From: Cafeteria roenbergensis
Lineage: Eukaryota > Sar > Bigyra > Bicosoecida > Cafeteriaceae
NCBI GenBank assembly: GCA_008330645.1
Contig: VLTN01000026.1
Location: 310,001-374,000, forward strand
Length of the DNA: 64,000 nucleotides
Direction of reading: 5' to 3'
The notes below the pieces were generated by a model. It searched no databases, was not told the origin of the DNA, and saw nothing but the letters and a program-made list of their open reading frames with translations. How positions within the stretch are numbered: the first letter of the stretch is position 1; each line of letters begins with the position of its first letter. Positions 31,990 to 44,700 of this stretch are shown piece by piece. The position numbers and the translations under genes are program-made.

Positions 31990-34157
31990 ATGGCAGACGG
32001 GGACTCCGGCAGCGACTGGGGCTCGGACGGGGACTCCGCCGCCCCCTCCCCGGTGCCGGAGGCCGCTCCAGTCGTCTCGGCCGGCAAGGTTGCTGCGCGC
32101 AACAACCCGCTGCAAGCGCTGATCATGAAGCGCAAGGCCAAGGACGAGGAGCACCAAGCCAAGCTGAAGAAGCTCCTGGGTGAGCCGTCTTGCTGCGCAC
32201 CCCGGCTGCCAAGCCTGCCCAGCCCCGCCTAGCGCGGCCGAAGAAACGCGCGGGCGTCGAGCAGGATTGCACCCGCTCCCCATCGCGCGTGCCCGAAGCG
32301 GAGCGCGCTGGGATGCGGCGTGTCCCTGGGCCTTGTGCACCCAGCTTGTCCCGGGCATGCGGCTGGCGGTAGGCTTGCCCAGCGGGCTCCGCTGCCGGCG
32401 GCGTGGCGGGCAGTGCGAGGAACTGACCTCGCACTCCTGCGTGGCCGAGCCGTGCTGGAATCCCCTCGCGCCGCCCCGCCCTTGGGCCATGTGCCAGCGC
32501 CTCACCTCAACTGCCTCCCTGCGCGCGTTTGCGGCTTCGTTGTCCGCGTCGGGTCTGACTGTGGCCTGGGCTGGGGGGCCCGGCCGTGCGCGCCGGCTGA
32601 TCGAGCGGGCAAACACCAAACTGAGCAGCCCCCATGCCTCCGCCGCCCGTGCCCCCCTCTCCCCACCCTCTCCCCGGCACCGCGCGCTCCTATCCGCCTC
32701 GCTGTTGTGGCTGCCTGTGCCGGCCGTCGCTCGACGCGCTTGCACCCTGCCTCCATGCTGCGATTGCCACCGCAGCGAACCGTGCCCGCGTCGAGAAGCT
32801 CGGGATGAAGGACGAAAAGCTGGACGCTGAGATCGCTGCCTTGCAAAAGGGGCGGCGCCAGACGATGGTGGTGGACGGCCCCGCGACGGACGAGATGCTG
32901 ACGGGCAAGGAACGCAAGCTGATGGGCCTGGCCAAGAGCAAGGCCGGCCCGGGCGCCTCCAGGGGGCGCGGGCGAGGCCGCGGCAGGGGCAGGGGTGGCC
33001 GTGGCGGCAGAGGAAGGGGACGGGGCGGCGGCGACGACGAGGACGATGACGAGGACCCGGCCGCCGCGGCCGCTCGTGAGGAGCGCCAACGCCGCATCGC
33101 CGAGCGTAAGGCCAAGGAGGAGGCCGAGCAGGAGGCCCGCATGGCGGAGCAGCGGGCGAAGATTGAGGCCATGCGCGTCGAGCGGCTCGCGGCGAAGGAG
33201 GGAATCTCCGTCGAGGAGGCGGAGGAGCGCGTGCAGGGGAAGAGGGCGCTGGCGCAGCAGCAGATCGACGCCGCGGCCGACGGCGGCAGCGACGCGGCCT
33301 CGGAGGCGGCGCCCGCGGCGAACACGCCCACGCCAGCCGAGGCGGCGGCGGACAAGGCTGCGGCGGACAAGGCGGCGGCGGACAAGGCTGCGGCGGACAA
33401 GGCGGCGGCGGACAAGGCTGCGGCGGACAAGGCTGCGGCGGACAAGGCTGCGGCGGACAAGGCGGCGGCGGACAAGGCTGCGGCGGACAAGGCGGCGGCG
33501 GACAAGGCTGCGGCGGACAAGGCTGCGGCGGACAAGGCTGCGGCGGACAAGGCTGGAAAGTCCGATTCGGCCTCCATGCCGCCCCCCCCTGCAGCCCCGA
33601 GCGGGAACGGCGCCTCCTCGGGCAAGCACGGGTCGCCCCCGCCCCCGCCCGGCAGGCAAGGCGCCCCCCCCGCCTCCCCGCCCGCCCCCGCCGCGCCAAG
33701 CGTGCCGCCCCCGCCGGCTGCCGGCGCCGTCCTCCAGTCGCTCCCGCCCCCGCCGGCTGCCGGCAGCTCGGCCGCCACGCCGCCGCCCCCCGCAGCGCAG
33801 TCCAGCGCCCAGGCGCGCCGCCGCGCTCCCTCCTTCGCCTCGGCGGTGTTCGAGCCCCCCGAGGACGGGGCGCCCGCGTCCAGACTCTGCGCGTCGCGCC
33901 GCTCCGGCGAGGCGGCGCTGGCATCGGGGCGGGAGCCCACGCTGCCGTACGAAAAGCTCCGATCCATCGCGCGCGGCTCGGCAAAGGCCGCGGCAGCGCA
34001 GGGCCTCGTGATCACCAGCCTCGAAGCGCACCTGGCCGACGAGGAGTTTGAGCGCGTGCTGGAGCTCAGCAGGAGCAGCTTCGCGGCGCTGCCCCCGCGA
34101 ACCCGGCTCGCGGTGCGGCGCAAGGCGGGCTTGCACTTGCGAACGCAGGCGCCCTGA
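31990..34157 (+). CDS. Villin-headpiece protein with RG-, AADKA- and proline-rich regions
   Basis: Exons 31990-32179 and 32776-34157 give about 523 residues. The 596 bp phase-1 intron has GTGAGC and CGCAG ends. In order: an acidic start (MADGDSGSDWGSDGDS), a basic helix (LQALIMKRKAKDEEHQAKLK), an RG/RGG stretch near 125-145, a charged coiled coil, fourteen AADKA repeats near 255-325, a proline-rich region with several PPPPAA runs, and a C-terminal domain of about 65 residues. That domain reads LPYEKLRSIARG...LEAHLADEEFERVLELSRSSF..LPPRTRLAVRRKAGLH, matching the villin headpiece pattern (YEEL, ExxLSDEEF, F, LP, KKxxGL). Headpieces bind F-actin, and polyproline suits profilin or EVH1/SH3 partners. 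The actin-regulator role is inferred. The RGG stretch could add RNA binding or methylation. Confidence 0.78.
33345..33554 (+). repeat. 15-bp minisatellite, 14 units (AADKA)
   Basis: Fourteen head-to-tail units of GCGGCGGACAAGGC followed by T or G. Unit length is a multiple of three, so copy number can change without breaking the frame. The only variation seen is T/G at the last base, alternating in part. The product is an Ala-rich helix with a Lys-Asp pair every five residues. Confidence 0.95.
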
Positions 34158-34627
34158 CGCGCACGTTCGGCGGCCGCCAGCGGCGCTCCCTCTGGCCCGG
34201 CCTCGCCGACATGGCGCCTGGCATGCGTGCGTCGTTGTTGGCCCGTGAACCCGTGATTTCAATATGCAGACGACGGCGCTGCCGCGGCGCGCGCAGCTGA
34301 GCCAAGCGCAACTTCAACCGCTCGAGCACCGCCGCCAGGATGTCAAGTTCGGCTGCAGAGCCTCCACCCGACAAGCGAACCATTGCTCCAAAGGCATCGC
34401 GAAGCTTCTGTCCCCAGAGCGCCGCGCCGAGCCGCACCCCGACGGAGCCGCACGGTTGCGCCGGATCGTTGCGCCCGCACAGAGCCAGCCCGCCCCGCAG
34501 ACGCGCCGGCGGCCGCACCCGACGCTCGAGCGCCCCAGCGTCGTCGAGCCCGTTCCCGGGCTTCGTTGAACTGCCCCCCTCGTCGCACCAGCGACCGGAT
34601 CCCAGAGCCCCGCATACGGACAAGGCG
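34158..34627. other. Intergenic region upstream of tandem-MACPF gene
   Basis: This 470 bp lies between two plus-strand genes and holds the 3' end of the headpiece gene and the promoter of the MACPF gene. No domain, RNA or repeat was recognised. Confidence 0.4.
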
Positions 34628-37382
34628 ATGAAGACCCTGGTTCTGGCGCTCGTGGCCGCGGGGGCCATGGCCTCGGCGGCTCTGGAAAACCCCGAGCGCA
34701 TCAGCCAGTCGGGGAACGACCCCGCTGTGCTGGTGTACCCGACGCTTCCCGGCCTCATGACCGCCCAGGGCTACTCTGGCGGCGTCCTGGGCTCCGGCTA
34801 CGACCCCCTCCTTGGTGAGGTCCGCCAGGCCATCATCCCGCCCTCCTACACGCACTACGGCGGCTCAACGAACGTGTTCATGGATCCCATCACTGAGCAG
34901 CTGTTCAAGTACCCCGACTCGATCATCGTGGCGGCGGACTCGGAGACCACCTCGGTGACTGTGAGTGCCTGGGCTCGCGGGCCGCCTGACGATGCAGGCG
35001 CATGCCGGCGCGCTGGGCGTTGGTGCGCGTTTTTTGCCCGACTTGACCTAACCCCGAGCGCCCCGGCGCCTGCACTTGCTGCGACGCGCACGGCCGGCAG
35101 CAGCGCCTGCCGCAGCAGGCCTGCGTGGCAACTCAGTTGGGGCGCGCCCTTTCCGGCCCGGGCCGGCGGCCGAGCGCCTCGCGGGCCGCCAGGAATCCGC
35201 CCGCGGCTGCGGCGCGCTGCCGTCCGCAAGCGAGCCGGTTGCTGCGATGCTGCCAAACGCTGACTGCCCTTTCGTTCACGTCCCGTGGTCGCAGAGCGCC
35301 ACCATGTTCAACTCGTACTCGGACTACCTCTCGTATTCCATGGACTCCTCGAGCTCAAGCGGGTTCTTCCTCATTGGCGCGTACGCCCGCAACTCGGTGC
35401 ACGCGTACATGCACGAAAAGCTCGAAACGCAGCAGAGCGTGACGGCCATCGCGGGCCAGGCCCAGAGCACGTACCTCGCAACGATGCGCTGGGCTCCCCC
35501 CCTCATGCGCATCTACCTGCAGCGCGACTACAGCACGCTGCCCATCGCGCAGGACCAGGCCAAGCTGCCCGCAAGCCGCTCCACGGCCGCCGAGAAGGCC
35601 GCGTACCAGGCGTTTATCGACCGCTACGGGACCCACTACATGGACACGGCGCTCTTTGGCGGCCACATGCACCTCATCTACTCGATGAACTCCAGCGTGG
35701 TCAAGGAGACCAACGCCACCTTTGCCGAGCACACCAGCATGTTCGCGTTCAGCCTCGGATTCGCCAGCATCGCGTTCGGGCACGGCGGCGCGCACGCGAA
35801 GGAGTCCATCAGCCAGCTTGCCAAGTCCAACTCCGAGCTCGCGTTCGTGGGCTTCGGCGGCTCCCAGACCCTTCTGCAGGCGGGCCTCTACGGCGCGTGG
35901 CGCGGCACCATCGCCGAGTCCGCGGCGCCCATCAACGGCACCTACACTGAGATCGCGGAGCTGATCATCGACGACGGCAAGCGCGCCAACATGGAGGCCG
36001 CGATCAAGGAGTACCTCAACCCCAAGGGCCCGCCCACCGTGAACCAGCCCTTCGGCCTGGCGCCCGTGATGTGCGGCACCTCCCCGGGCTCTGCCAACGC
36101 GAGCATCGACTCCATCCCGACGGGCCCCTCGGTCCTCGGCGGCGAGGCTCCCCCCGCTGAGCCGGAGCGCCAGCGGCGTTACGACGAGGCCATGGCCGAG
36201 GGCAGGGCCGGCCTGCAGCGCCGGGCGACGGAGCCCTTCTCGCACCGCCCCGCCAAGACCCCCCTTGCCGGTCACAGGGTCACCATTCAGACCAAGGCCG
36301 GGCCCATGAACGCGACCTTCTCGCAGCGCGGCCCCGCCCTCCGCTCGGGCCCGCTCGAGGGCTTCCTCAAGGACGCGCCGCCCGCAACCCTCCGCCTCAG
36401 GGAGGACAGCCTGTCCGGCGGATTCGTCCTCCCCGTTCCCGGGCCCGACCTGGGCGTGGGCTTTGGCTACGACCCCGTGACGGGCACCGTGCGCGCGCCC
36501 GTCGTGGCCGCGAACGCCCACCTGGCCAACAACACCTTCTACGACCCCTCCACCAAGATCACGTGGTCCATCCCCGACCACTGGACCTTCTCCAGCACGC
36601 CCTTCAGCTGCGCCGAGGAGGTGACCCACTCCTTCTCCAACACCACCATGGTGGCCGAGTTCAACGCCAAGATGACCATGTTCGGCATCGGCTTTGGTTT
36701 CGCCGGCTTTTCCATTGGAGCCTTCTTCACCTCCGAGCAGGAGAACGTCAACGCGGAGCTCAACGCATTCGCGGACGGCTACTACGGCATCACCCGCTCG
36801 GTGGGCATGTACCGCCTCGCCGCAGGCCCGAGCGTGTCCGGCGACACGATGCTCCGCGGAGACTTTGTGTCGGCCTTCAACCAGCTGCCCACGTCGGCGT
36901 CGGACCCCACCTACCACAATGCCTACACGCAGTTCCTGTCCACCTACGGCACCCACTACGTCCACCAGGCGGACCTTGGCGGCTCCTGCTCGCTCTCCAT
37001 CACCTACAACCAGTCGGCGCTCATGTCCTACTCGGAGAGCTACAAGCACCATCAGTTCGGCATCATGATCGGGTTCATGTTCGCGGGCATCGGCATCAAC
37101 GCGGACTTCAGCATCTCCAAGGCCACCTTCAACGAGAAGATCGACCAGGCCTTTTCCGCCGCGTCGGAGTTCCATATCGACTGCGTGGGCGGCGACCCGA
37201 GCAAGCTCGGCTCCCTCGACTACCTCGGCTGGCTCATGTCAATCGGCTTCCACCCCACGCTGGTGCCCGACACCACGCACCTGCGCCCGCTCTACGAGCT
37301 GGTGTCCTTCGACTCCACCCGCCAGGCCCTCCTGCAGACGGCGTCGCAAGCCTACCTTGACTCAGTCGGGGTCAAGAAATGA
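34628..37382 (+). CDS. Secreted protein with two MACPF-like domains
   Basis: Exons 34628-34960 and 35295-37382 give about 806 residues. The 334 bp phase-0 intron has GTGAGT and CGCAG ends. The start is a signal peptide (MKTLVLALVAAGAMASA). Two halves have the same plan: each opens with GxGYDPxxGxVR (residue about 56 and again near 505), followed by a TxxFxxY/HSFSNTT-type segment and then the MACPF signature YGTHYM..ALFGG near 225 and YGTHYVHQADLGG near 665. Each signature is followed by a long amphipathic region (FAFSLGFASIAFGHGGAHA; HHQFGIMIGFMFAGIGIN). MACPF proteins oligomerise into membrane pores in immunity, predation and development. The gene looks intact, with no transmembrane anchor and no EGF or other partner domain. 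It is convergent with the MACPF-Hint gene. Whether either half can form pores is not decidable here. Confidence 0.85.
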
Positions 37383-38776
37383 GGATTCCAACAAGGGGCC
37401 TCCCTGCACTCCTCGCTCCCCTACAGCCTGCCGCCGCGCACTGGGCACCCGGCTTTTGCCTGGCGCGCGGCCGGCAGCTCGCGACCACCCCCGGCGCTGG
37501 ACCCTCACACGGGCCCGTGCTGCCGAACCCTTCGCGATTCACTTTCTCTCGCCACTGGCCTTGCTTGTCCTGCTTTCTTCCGTCTTGCCTGCTCTGACCG
37601 ATCCATGGCTGCGCGCGAACCGCAGCTGTGGCGGACATTGCACTCCCACGGCATCCGTCGCGTGCCCTCGTGCATGACCCGAACGGGCGTCCCAGCCGGG
37701 CTCGCCGGGCTGTTTCTCGCCTTTTCTCGCGCGCGCGCGCTTCTGGGTGACAGCGCGTCGATGATACAACGCCGACTTGGCACACCTGACTGCAAGCCAG
37801 CAGCAGGACACGCGCATCAGCGCACGGCAAAAGAACCCAAGCCCTGGTTGAAGGCGCGCTTGCATCGTCCGCTTGCCGGCGCTCATGGCCCGTCAAGCGC
37901 ACTCATTGCCCTGCGGTTCGCCGGCAAACGTGAGCAGCTCGAAGTCGCCCTGCCGCTCAGTGTCGAGGTTGGCTGGGCCATCTGGCTGCCGCGTGCAATG
38001 TGTGGTGCGTGCAAGTCGCAACCGCGGCGCAGACGCGCAAGCAAGACTCCTGCTGTTGTTGGGAGGGCACAGTCAGAGTTGTTTCACCACCTGGGCTCGC
38101 GGTGACAAAGGTGGGCAGAACCCGACCCGAGGGGGCTCGCGCGGCACAAACAGCCTTCCCCTTCCCCCCCCGGGCAGGCGCGATGAAGCAGGTCGGCGGA
38201 GAGCCACGAACACGCAGGTGATAGCAAGCGCCAAGCATGGCAGAGAAGAAACATGCATGCGCGTCAGCACGGCACGAAACGGGCGGAGGTGAGCGGGTGC
38301 GCGCACAGCCCAGGGCACAGGCACGACAAAGCAGGACGGTTGCGGGGGCACGAGGGCCACGGAGCGGTGGCCGGGTCAGCCGTGAAGCTGGGGCAAGCGG
38401 CAGCTGCCTCGGTGGAAGCTGAGAGGGACGGGGCAACGCAGTCGGTCTCGGAAGGCCTTGGCCGCCGCTGACAGGGGGAGATTGCAGGCGCCAACCAGGC
38501 GCCTGCAACACAACCTGCCAACGCCAGCACAGGCTCCGACCCATGCGTGCGTCGCCGCCCCCGATCCACAGCAGCCGCCCCTTGCCCCAATCAGCTCCTC
38601 GGAACCCGACCAAGCGCACCGTCCCTCGAGCGCAGTCACCCCCTTGCACCCCAATCGCTTGCATTTGCCACGTCTGCGCCTCAGGCCGCGGAGCACCCGC
38701 GCACACCTTGCCCGATCGCCCAGCGACGCGAAAACCTCCCGCGGGGAGGGAGAGAAGCCGGCTCGCTCACCGGCTC
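37383..38776. other. Large convergent intergenic region between the two MACPF genes
   Basis: At 1394 bp this is the longest gap in the window. Several short frames cross it, none with a domain, a signal peptide or consistent codon use. The only structure I see is the inverted repeat at 38482-38508. A non-coding RNA cannot be excluded. Confidence 0.4.
38482..38508 (-). repeat. Perfect 11-bp stem / 5-nt loop inverted repeat
   Basis: Arms TTGCAGGCGCC and GGCGCCTGCAA are exact reverse complements flanking AACCA. It lies 268 bases beyond the stop of the minus-strand MACPF-Hint gene, so in that transcript it would form a strong hairpin in or near the 3' UTR. The strand is assigned on that basis only. 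Confidence 0.85.
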
Positions 38777-41700
38777 TCAAGCCTCGTCCAGCACCGCGCG
38801 GCCGCGCGTGCCGTCCGGGCAGAAGGGCTTGGTGCGCTGCTTCTGGCCGGCGGCCGCAGCGTCACCCACCCACGAAAGGGTGTCAACGGCGCCGTCCGCC
38901 CCGACGGCGGCGAAGGCAGCGTAGCCGGCGGCGCCATCGGCCGGCGAGAAGGCGGCATCCTGAGGGGTGATGGCGCCCAGGACCCTGGCCAGGGTGGGGG
39001 AGCCCTTGTAGACAACGGCGTCCGCCCAGCGCACTGCCTCGGTGAACCACGACGAGCGCGCGAGCCATGGTGCCGCGCGGTAGGCAAGGCGCAGGTCCAT
39101 AGTGTCCCAGTACCCGATAGCCTCGTCGCACTCGAACGACGAGGCCACCACACCGTCGGCGACGACGGGACCGGCGAGAGTGTGAACGGTCACGAAGGCG
39201 GATTCGTCCACGGCCTCCACGCTCAGCACACGGCGGAGGCTCGGGGCAGCGGATTCGTCGCTGGCGTCCTCGTCGTCCGCGAGCGTCATGACGACGTCGC
39301 CCCTGACGAGATGGGAGGCGGGCACAGGCTTGGCCTCTGCGAAGGAGGGGCAGCCGGTCGCCTGCCCGCAGCGGACGAGGCCCGTCCCGGCGAGCAGCGT
39401 GGCGGCATCGGAGGCGGCAAGGCGCTTCAAGGCCGCGGGCGGCATCGCGTACACGAGGTGCTCGTCGGTGACGCTGAGGGTGAGCGACGCGCTTCCCTCG
39501 GGAGCGACGCGCACAGCCATCATGTTGAGATCCTGGGGCTCAATCTTGTCGACCTGGTTGAGGTGGTAGACGTCGGACCACGTGGCTCTGCCGGTTTCAG
39601 GGTCGACGGAGCGAACGGTGTCGCCAACCTTGAGCTCGCGCGCAGCGATGCTGCCGCGGGACTGGGTGCGCACGGTGGCGTTGGCGCCGAAGCAGCCGCC
39701 GCAGCTGTAGGTGCAGCCAGGGTTCTCGTAGCAGGAAGTGCACTGGCACTGGCCTGGGGCGACGCAGGTGCCGTGGCCGGGGTTGCAGTCCCCGAGGCTC
39801 CGGCAGTCGGCGGCTGCGCAAGTGGACGACAGCCAGCCAGTCTGGCAGTGGCTGCAGAGGCGGCCGAACTGGTGGGCCCCGCAGGAGCAGGCGTCGTTGC
39901 TGCCGCTGCAGCCGCCGTTGGTGCAGGTGGCGGGGCAGGTGGCCACCTTGCCCGGCGCCCAGTCCGCCTCGCCGGCCGCCATGGCGTCGGTGAGAGCAGC
40001 GTGGAGCGCGTCGGCCTTGGAGGGCGCCCAGAGCTTGGCCAGGTCGGAGGCGGCCATGACGGAGACGCGGACGATGCCGGGCGCGACGGTGACGCTGTCG
40101 AGCCAGGAGTTGATGCTCGCCGCCGTCTTGGTGGTGAAGTCTGCGGGCTGGCCACCCACGGACGTGGTGCTGAAGCCGGCGGTGTGATCGTTGAAGATCT
40201 TCTCGGCGGCCGTGGGCGCGGGGCCCGTGGTGTAGGTGCCCTGCGAGGAGATGGCCGAGCCGGATTGGCAGCGGTCGAGCACCGCCTGCGCGGCCTCCTC
40301 CGCAGTGAAGGTGGCACCCCAGGAGTTGGCCTGGAGCAGGCCGTAGTCGAACTGCAGAATGCACGTCGCGGCGCCGCCCGTGGCAGTGCGGATGGTCAGG
40401 TGGCCGCCCCACTGCGAGATGAACTGCTGCCAGGCCTGCTTGTCGTCGGCGGAGGAGTAGGTGAAGGGCATCGCGTTGAGCGACGCGAGCCACATGGGGT
40501 GGGCCATGATCTTCTTCGAGTTCACGCCGTCGGAGGCGTCGAACCGGTAGGCCAGCAGCTCGATGGAGCTGTAGCCGAGCGTGTTCACGCCGTCGAAGTA
40601 GCTGGACTTGGCGGCGGCCATGGAGGACTCCTGCAGCACGCCCACGCGCAGGGTCGGCGTGGTGGAGAGCTGGCCGGACGCGGCGGCGCGCACGCTGCTG
40701 GCGAAACCGCTGATGCCGGTCCACACGGCGTGGGAGGGGAACACGTACCCGGCTGGCACGCGCTTGCTGCCCGCGGGCACGTTGGTCATGAAGGTGACGT
40801 CGTCCGGCAGCAGGTTGCCGTTGAGCGTGTGCTGCTCAGACGAGTGCATAAAGTACAGCAGGGGCAGGGCGCCCATGCCGCTGGAGAAGCCCGGCACGGC
40901 GCCGGTGGCAACGTCCCAGCCCAGGCCGAGGCCGCCGTCGTAGTAGCCGTGGAAGTTCTGGGCCTTGAAGTCCTCCCGGGCCTTGCTGGCGAAGGCCGTG
41001 ACGAACTTGGCCGCCTTGGCGGGGTCAACGGGCTGGGGCTTGTTTCCGCCGCCGCCGCCGCCACCGCCACCGCCGCCACCACCGCCGCCGTGGGGGAAGC
41101 CAGTGGCGTCGAGGGGCACGCCAGCGGACAGCACGGTGAGCGGCACGGTGATGGGGGTGCCGGAAGACCCATGCTGGATGGTGATGGTGGCCTTGCCCGT
41201 GAGCATGGCGCGGGCGAGGGTGCCCACGCCGGCGGACACGGCTGCCATCACGTCTGCCCCAACGGTGATCTCCTTGGGGATGGTGGCCGGCTGCGAAGTG
41301 GCAGAGCCGTCGGCTGCGCGGCGGGCGGCCGGCACCTTGACGGTCTGGGACATGGCCGCGAACTGCAGCCCGGCGTCGCGCACGCCGACGGCGGTGTCGG
41401 CCAGACGCTTGGCGGTGGCGGCGGCGCTGATGGCTCGCGCCTGCTCTGCGGAGGCGGCCTTGGAGCCGAGGCAGCAAGCCACTGTGGCGTCGTCGCCTCC
41501 GCACGTGTCAGGGCAGAGCACCATGTCCACGTCGACGTCCACGAGCGTGACAATGGTCGCGTCTGTGGAGCCGTTGAGCGGGCTGTAGAGGCCCATGAGG
41601 ACGGGCGCAGTGCCGGCTCCGTCGATGTAGCCGGTGCAGTCGATGCTGAGGTTTGCAAAGAGAGGTGCAACGCCGCCCTGCAGCTGCAGCCCGGTGGAGT

Positions 41701-44700
41701 TGAACCACACAGGGGGGATGGTGAAGGCGGTGGTGACGGCGGACGCCGCGGCGGCCACGGCCGGGTTGGCGGAGGAAGCGGCCGAGCCGTGAAGCGAGAG
41801 GCCCAGGCTGGAGCCGGACCCCGTGGAGAGGCGGTTGCTCAGCACGGGCCCGAGGAACTCGGGCTTGGCGGGCAGGGCCGCGTCGTAGGCCAGGGTGGCG
41901 GTGGCGCCGTGCGCGAGGGAGATGGTGGCGCCGGGGCCGCGGAGGGAGAGGGTGCCTGCGGGAACCGCCGAGCCGCCGGCCGGCTGCATGGTGGACTCCA
42001 GCACCAGCGGGGAGGGCAGCGTCAGGTCGAGCGCCGACGGGTTGCTCACCGTGATGCTGCCGGTGGCGGCCACGGAGGAGGCGTCGGCGGCCAGGTCGCC
42101 CATTACGAAGGACAGGATCGACCACTTCGCGGCAGAGCCTGCAGCGGCAGAGCCGGCCTCCAGCACACCCGCGCTGGCACTGGTGGTCGGGGCCACCAGC
42201 CCGACGGCGGGGAGCATGAGCGACCCGGTGACCGGAAGGCGGGGGAGGGTGAACGAGGCGGCAGGGCGCGAGCCCACGGCGGCCACAGTGATGGACACGG
42301 TGGCTGAGCCGACGAGCTCTGCCGCGTGGGCCACGGGCCCGGCGCCGAAGACGGAGATGACGAGCGGCGCGAGGGCGGCGTCGTCCTTGGCGGAGGCCGG
42401 CTTGGTGAGCGTGGTGGGGGCCACGCTGAAGGCGAGGCTGTCAGCCGACAGCACGGGGTTGGTGAGCGCGGTGGAGATCGTGGCCATGGCGGGGCCGGCG
42501 GCGTGGGCTGGGTCCATCAGGCTGAGGTCAAGCGTGCCGCTGGCGAGCGTGACGGCGGGGCCGGCCGTGGGGCGCTTCCACGCGGCAGCGGCGGCGAGGC
42601 CGGCCGAGATCCACGGCCCCTGCGCGGCGCCCCCTGCCGCGGTGCTGAGGTCCAGGGCGGCGTCGGTCGCGGTGCCGCCCACCACGAAGGCGGTCGCTGC
42701 GGCGGAGCCGGCGGGGGGCGCCGTCACGGTGAGGGGGAAGGATCCAACGGACACCGACACGTGCACCGGCACGCCGCCGGAGCAGTCCGCCTCGGACGCG
42801 GCCAGCGCCACCACGGCGGTGCCCTCAGCGGTCGGCGTGGTGATGCTGACCGATGCGCCGGGGGCGAGCGGGTCCTGGACGCCGTTGTAGAAGAGGCTCT
42901 GCATGGACGCCGACACCAGGGGGTCGACCTCGGTAGAGCTGGCGTCCGCAGCGTCGGCGAGAGAGGACTTGGGCGCCGTGGGGAGGGTGGCGGTGGCCTT
43001 GGCAGTCACGGTCTTGCCGGCAGGGACGTAGGTGGCATCGAGCGACGCGGAGAAGGCCGTGACGGTGGCGGGCCCGCCCTTGCCTGACGTGGGCATGGTG
43101 ACGGTGAGGTCGCCGCTGGTGACGCACATGCCCACGCCCAGGGGGTTGTGGAGCTGGACGGTGGAGGCGGTGGTGGCGGCGCCGAGGACGAAGGCCTCAA
43201 GGCCGATGGAGGTGCCCTGGAGGATGTTGGTGGCGGCGGCGGTGCCGGGGGGCGGGGGCAGCGTGACGGAGTAACCCATCGCCGAGAGCGCAGGCGCGAG
43301 GACGGGGTTGCCGCCGGCGGCGGGCAGGGCGCCGCGCAGTGTGGCCGCGGTGGCGTCGCCGTGGAGGGCAGCGGTCACGAGCTTTGCGAGGCCAGCGTTG
43401 TTCGGGCCGTCCGCCGGCGAGATGGTGCCGGTCGCCACGACGGGCGTGGTCTTGCCAGCCTCGAAGGTCAGGGGGCCGGTGGCCACGGCGGCAGCGGCGC
43501 TGGCGTCTGCGCCGGACACCATCACGTCGAAGCCGAGCGACGCGGTGGTCATCACGGTGTCGCACTTCTTCGCCGCGGGGGTGACGGAGCCGGTCACGGT
43601 GAGCTCCACGCTGCCTGCGTGGGCGGCGCTGGCGGCGAAGGCCACGGCCGACACGGCGGCGTTGTTGGGCAGCGCCACGCCCAGCGCGCAGGTGGTCACC
43701 GGCACGCCGGAGACGGGCATGCCGCGAAGCGTCAGCTCCTCCAGCAGGGCCGTGTCCGCTGCGACGTCGGCGGTCCCGGTCCACGAGGTGGACACGACGC
43801 TGTCGGCTGCGCCCACCAGCACGTTGGAGACGAAGGTTGCCAGGCCGGAGGGCGAGGCGCCCGAGGCGGCGGCGCCGCCGATGGGAGTGCCGGCGGGCAG
43901 AGTCACGGTCAGGTCACCGGCCACGGAGGGCTGGGCAGCGGCGACGTCGGCCGTCCTGGCCTCCGCCGGGGACGAGGTCTTGGCGAACGCAGCCTGCACG
44001 GTGGGGAGGTCGACGCTTGCAGTGCCATCGGGGGTGAGAGCGAGCTTGACGTTGGAGAGGGAGGGAACCGACAGGTCCTCGAAGGGCAGGGGCACGCGGA
44101 GGGTGGAGAGCTTTACCGTGGCGCCCAGGGTCACAGAGGCCGCGGAGGCGTCGCCGGAGGCCGGGGCCACGCCGAGCGCCACCCCGGAGAAGGCGCCGCT
44201 GGAGAGCTTGACCGGGCGCTCTGCCGGCGCGGAGGTGCCCGGGAGGTCGAAGGCCTCCGCCTCGTCGCTCAGCCACTGGGTGTGCTGGGGCATGGCGGGC
44301 GCGGCGGGGTCCGTGGGCACGGTGGCAGAGGAGCCGTTGATGGCCACCCCGGGGGTGCGCCTGCCGAAGACGAAGTTGCTAAGCAGCGCCTCGATGGCGG
44401 CGGCGGGGGCCGCCGGGTTGGCCGCCTGGATGTAGCCGTGCATGGTGAGGCGGCTGCCGCCGCGGGGGAAGGAGGCGGAGGCGCCGTCGACCATAGTCAT
44501 GCCAGCGGAGAACGCGACGGGCGGAGCTGTTTCGGAGGCGCCGGCGGGGGCCACGAGGGCAGCGGTGAAGCCGGTGCCGAGGTCGAAGGCGGCCGTTGAC
44601 GGGTTGTTGATGCCCTGAGACACGGTCACGCCGAGCGTGGTGGTGCCAGCCTCGGCGTCGGACTCCGCCTGGAAGAGCAGCAGGGAGTCGCCCACGGTCT

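Noticed and set aside
32180-32775. Extra exon inside the intron of the villin-headpiece gene
   Set aside because: Frames there are short and stop-ridden, and the flanking exons join in phase to give a continuous charged helix.
38543-42307. 1254-codon plus-strand open frame
   Set aside because: It lies antisense to the MACPF-Hint gene and is a Gly/Arg/His-rich shadow caused by high GC at third positions; it has no domain and begins at a weak start.
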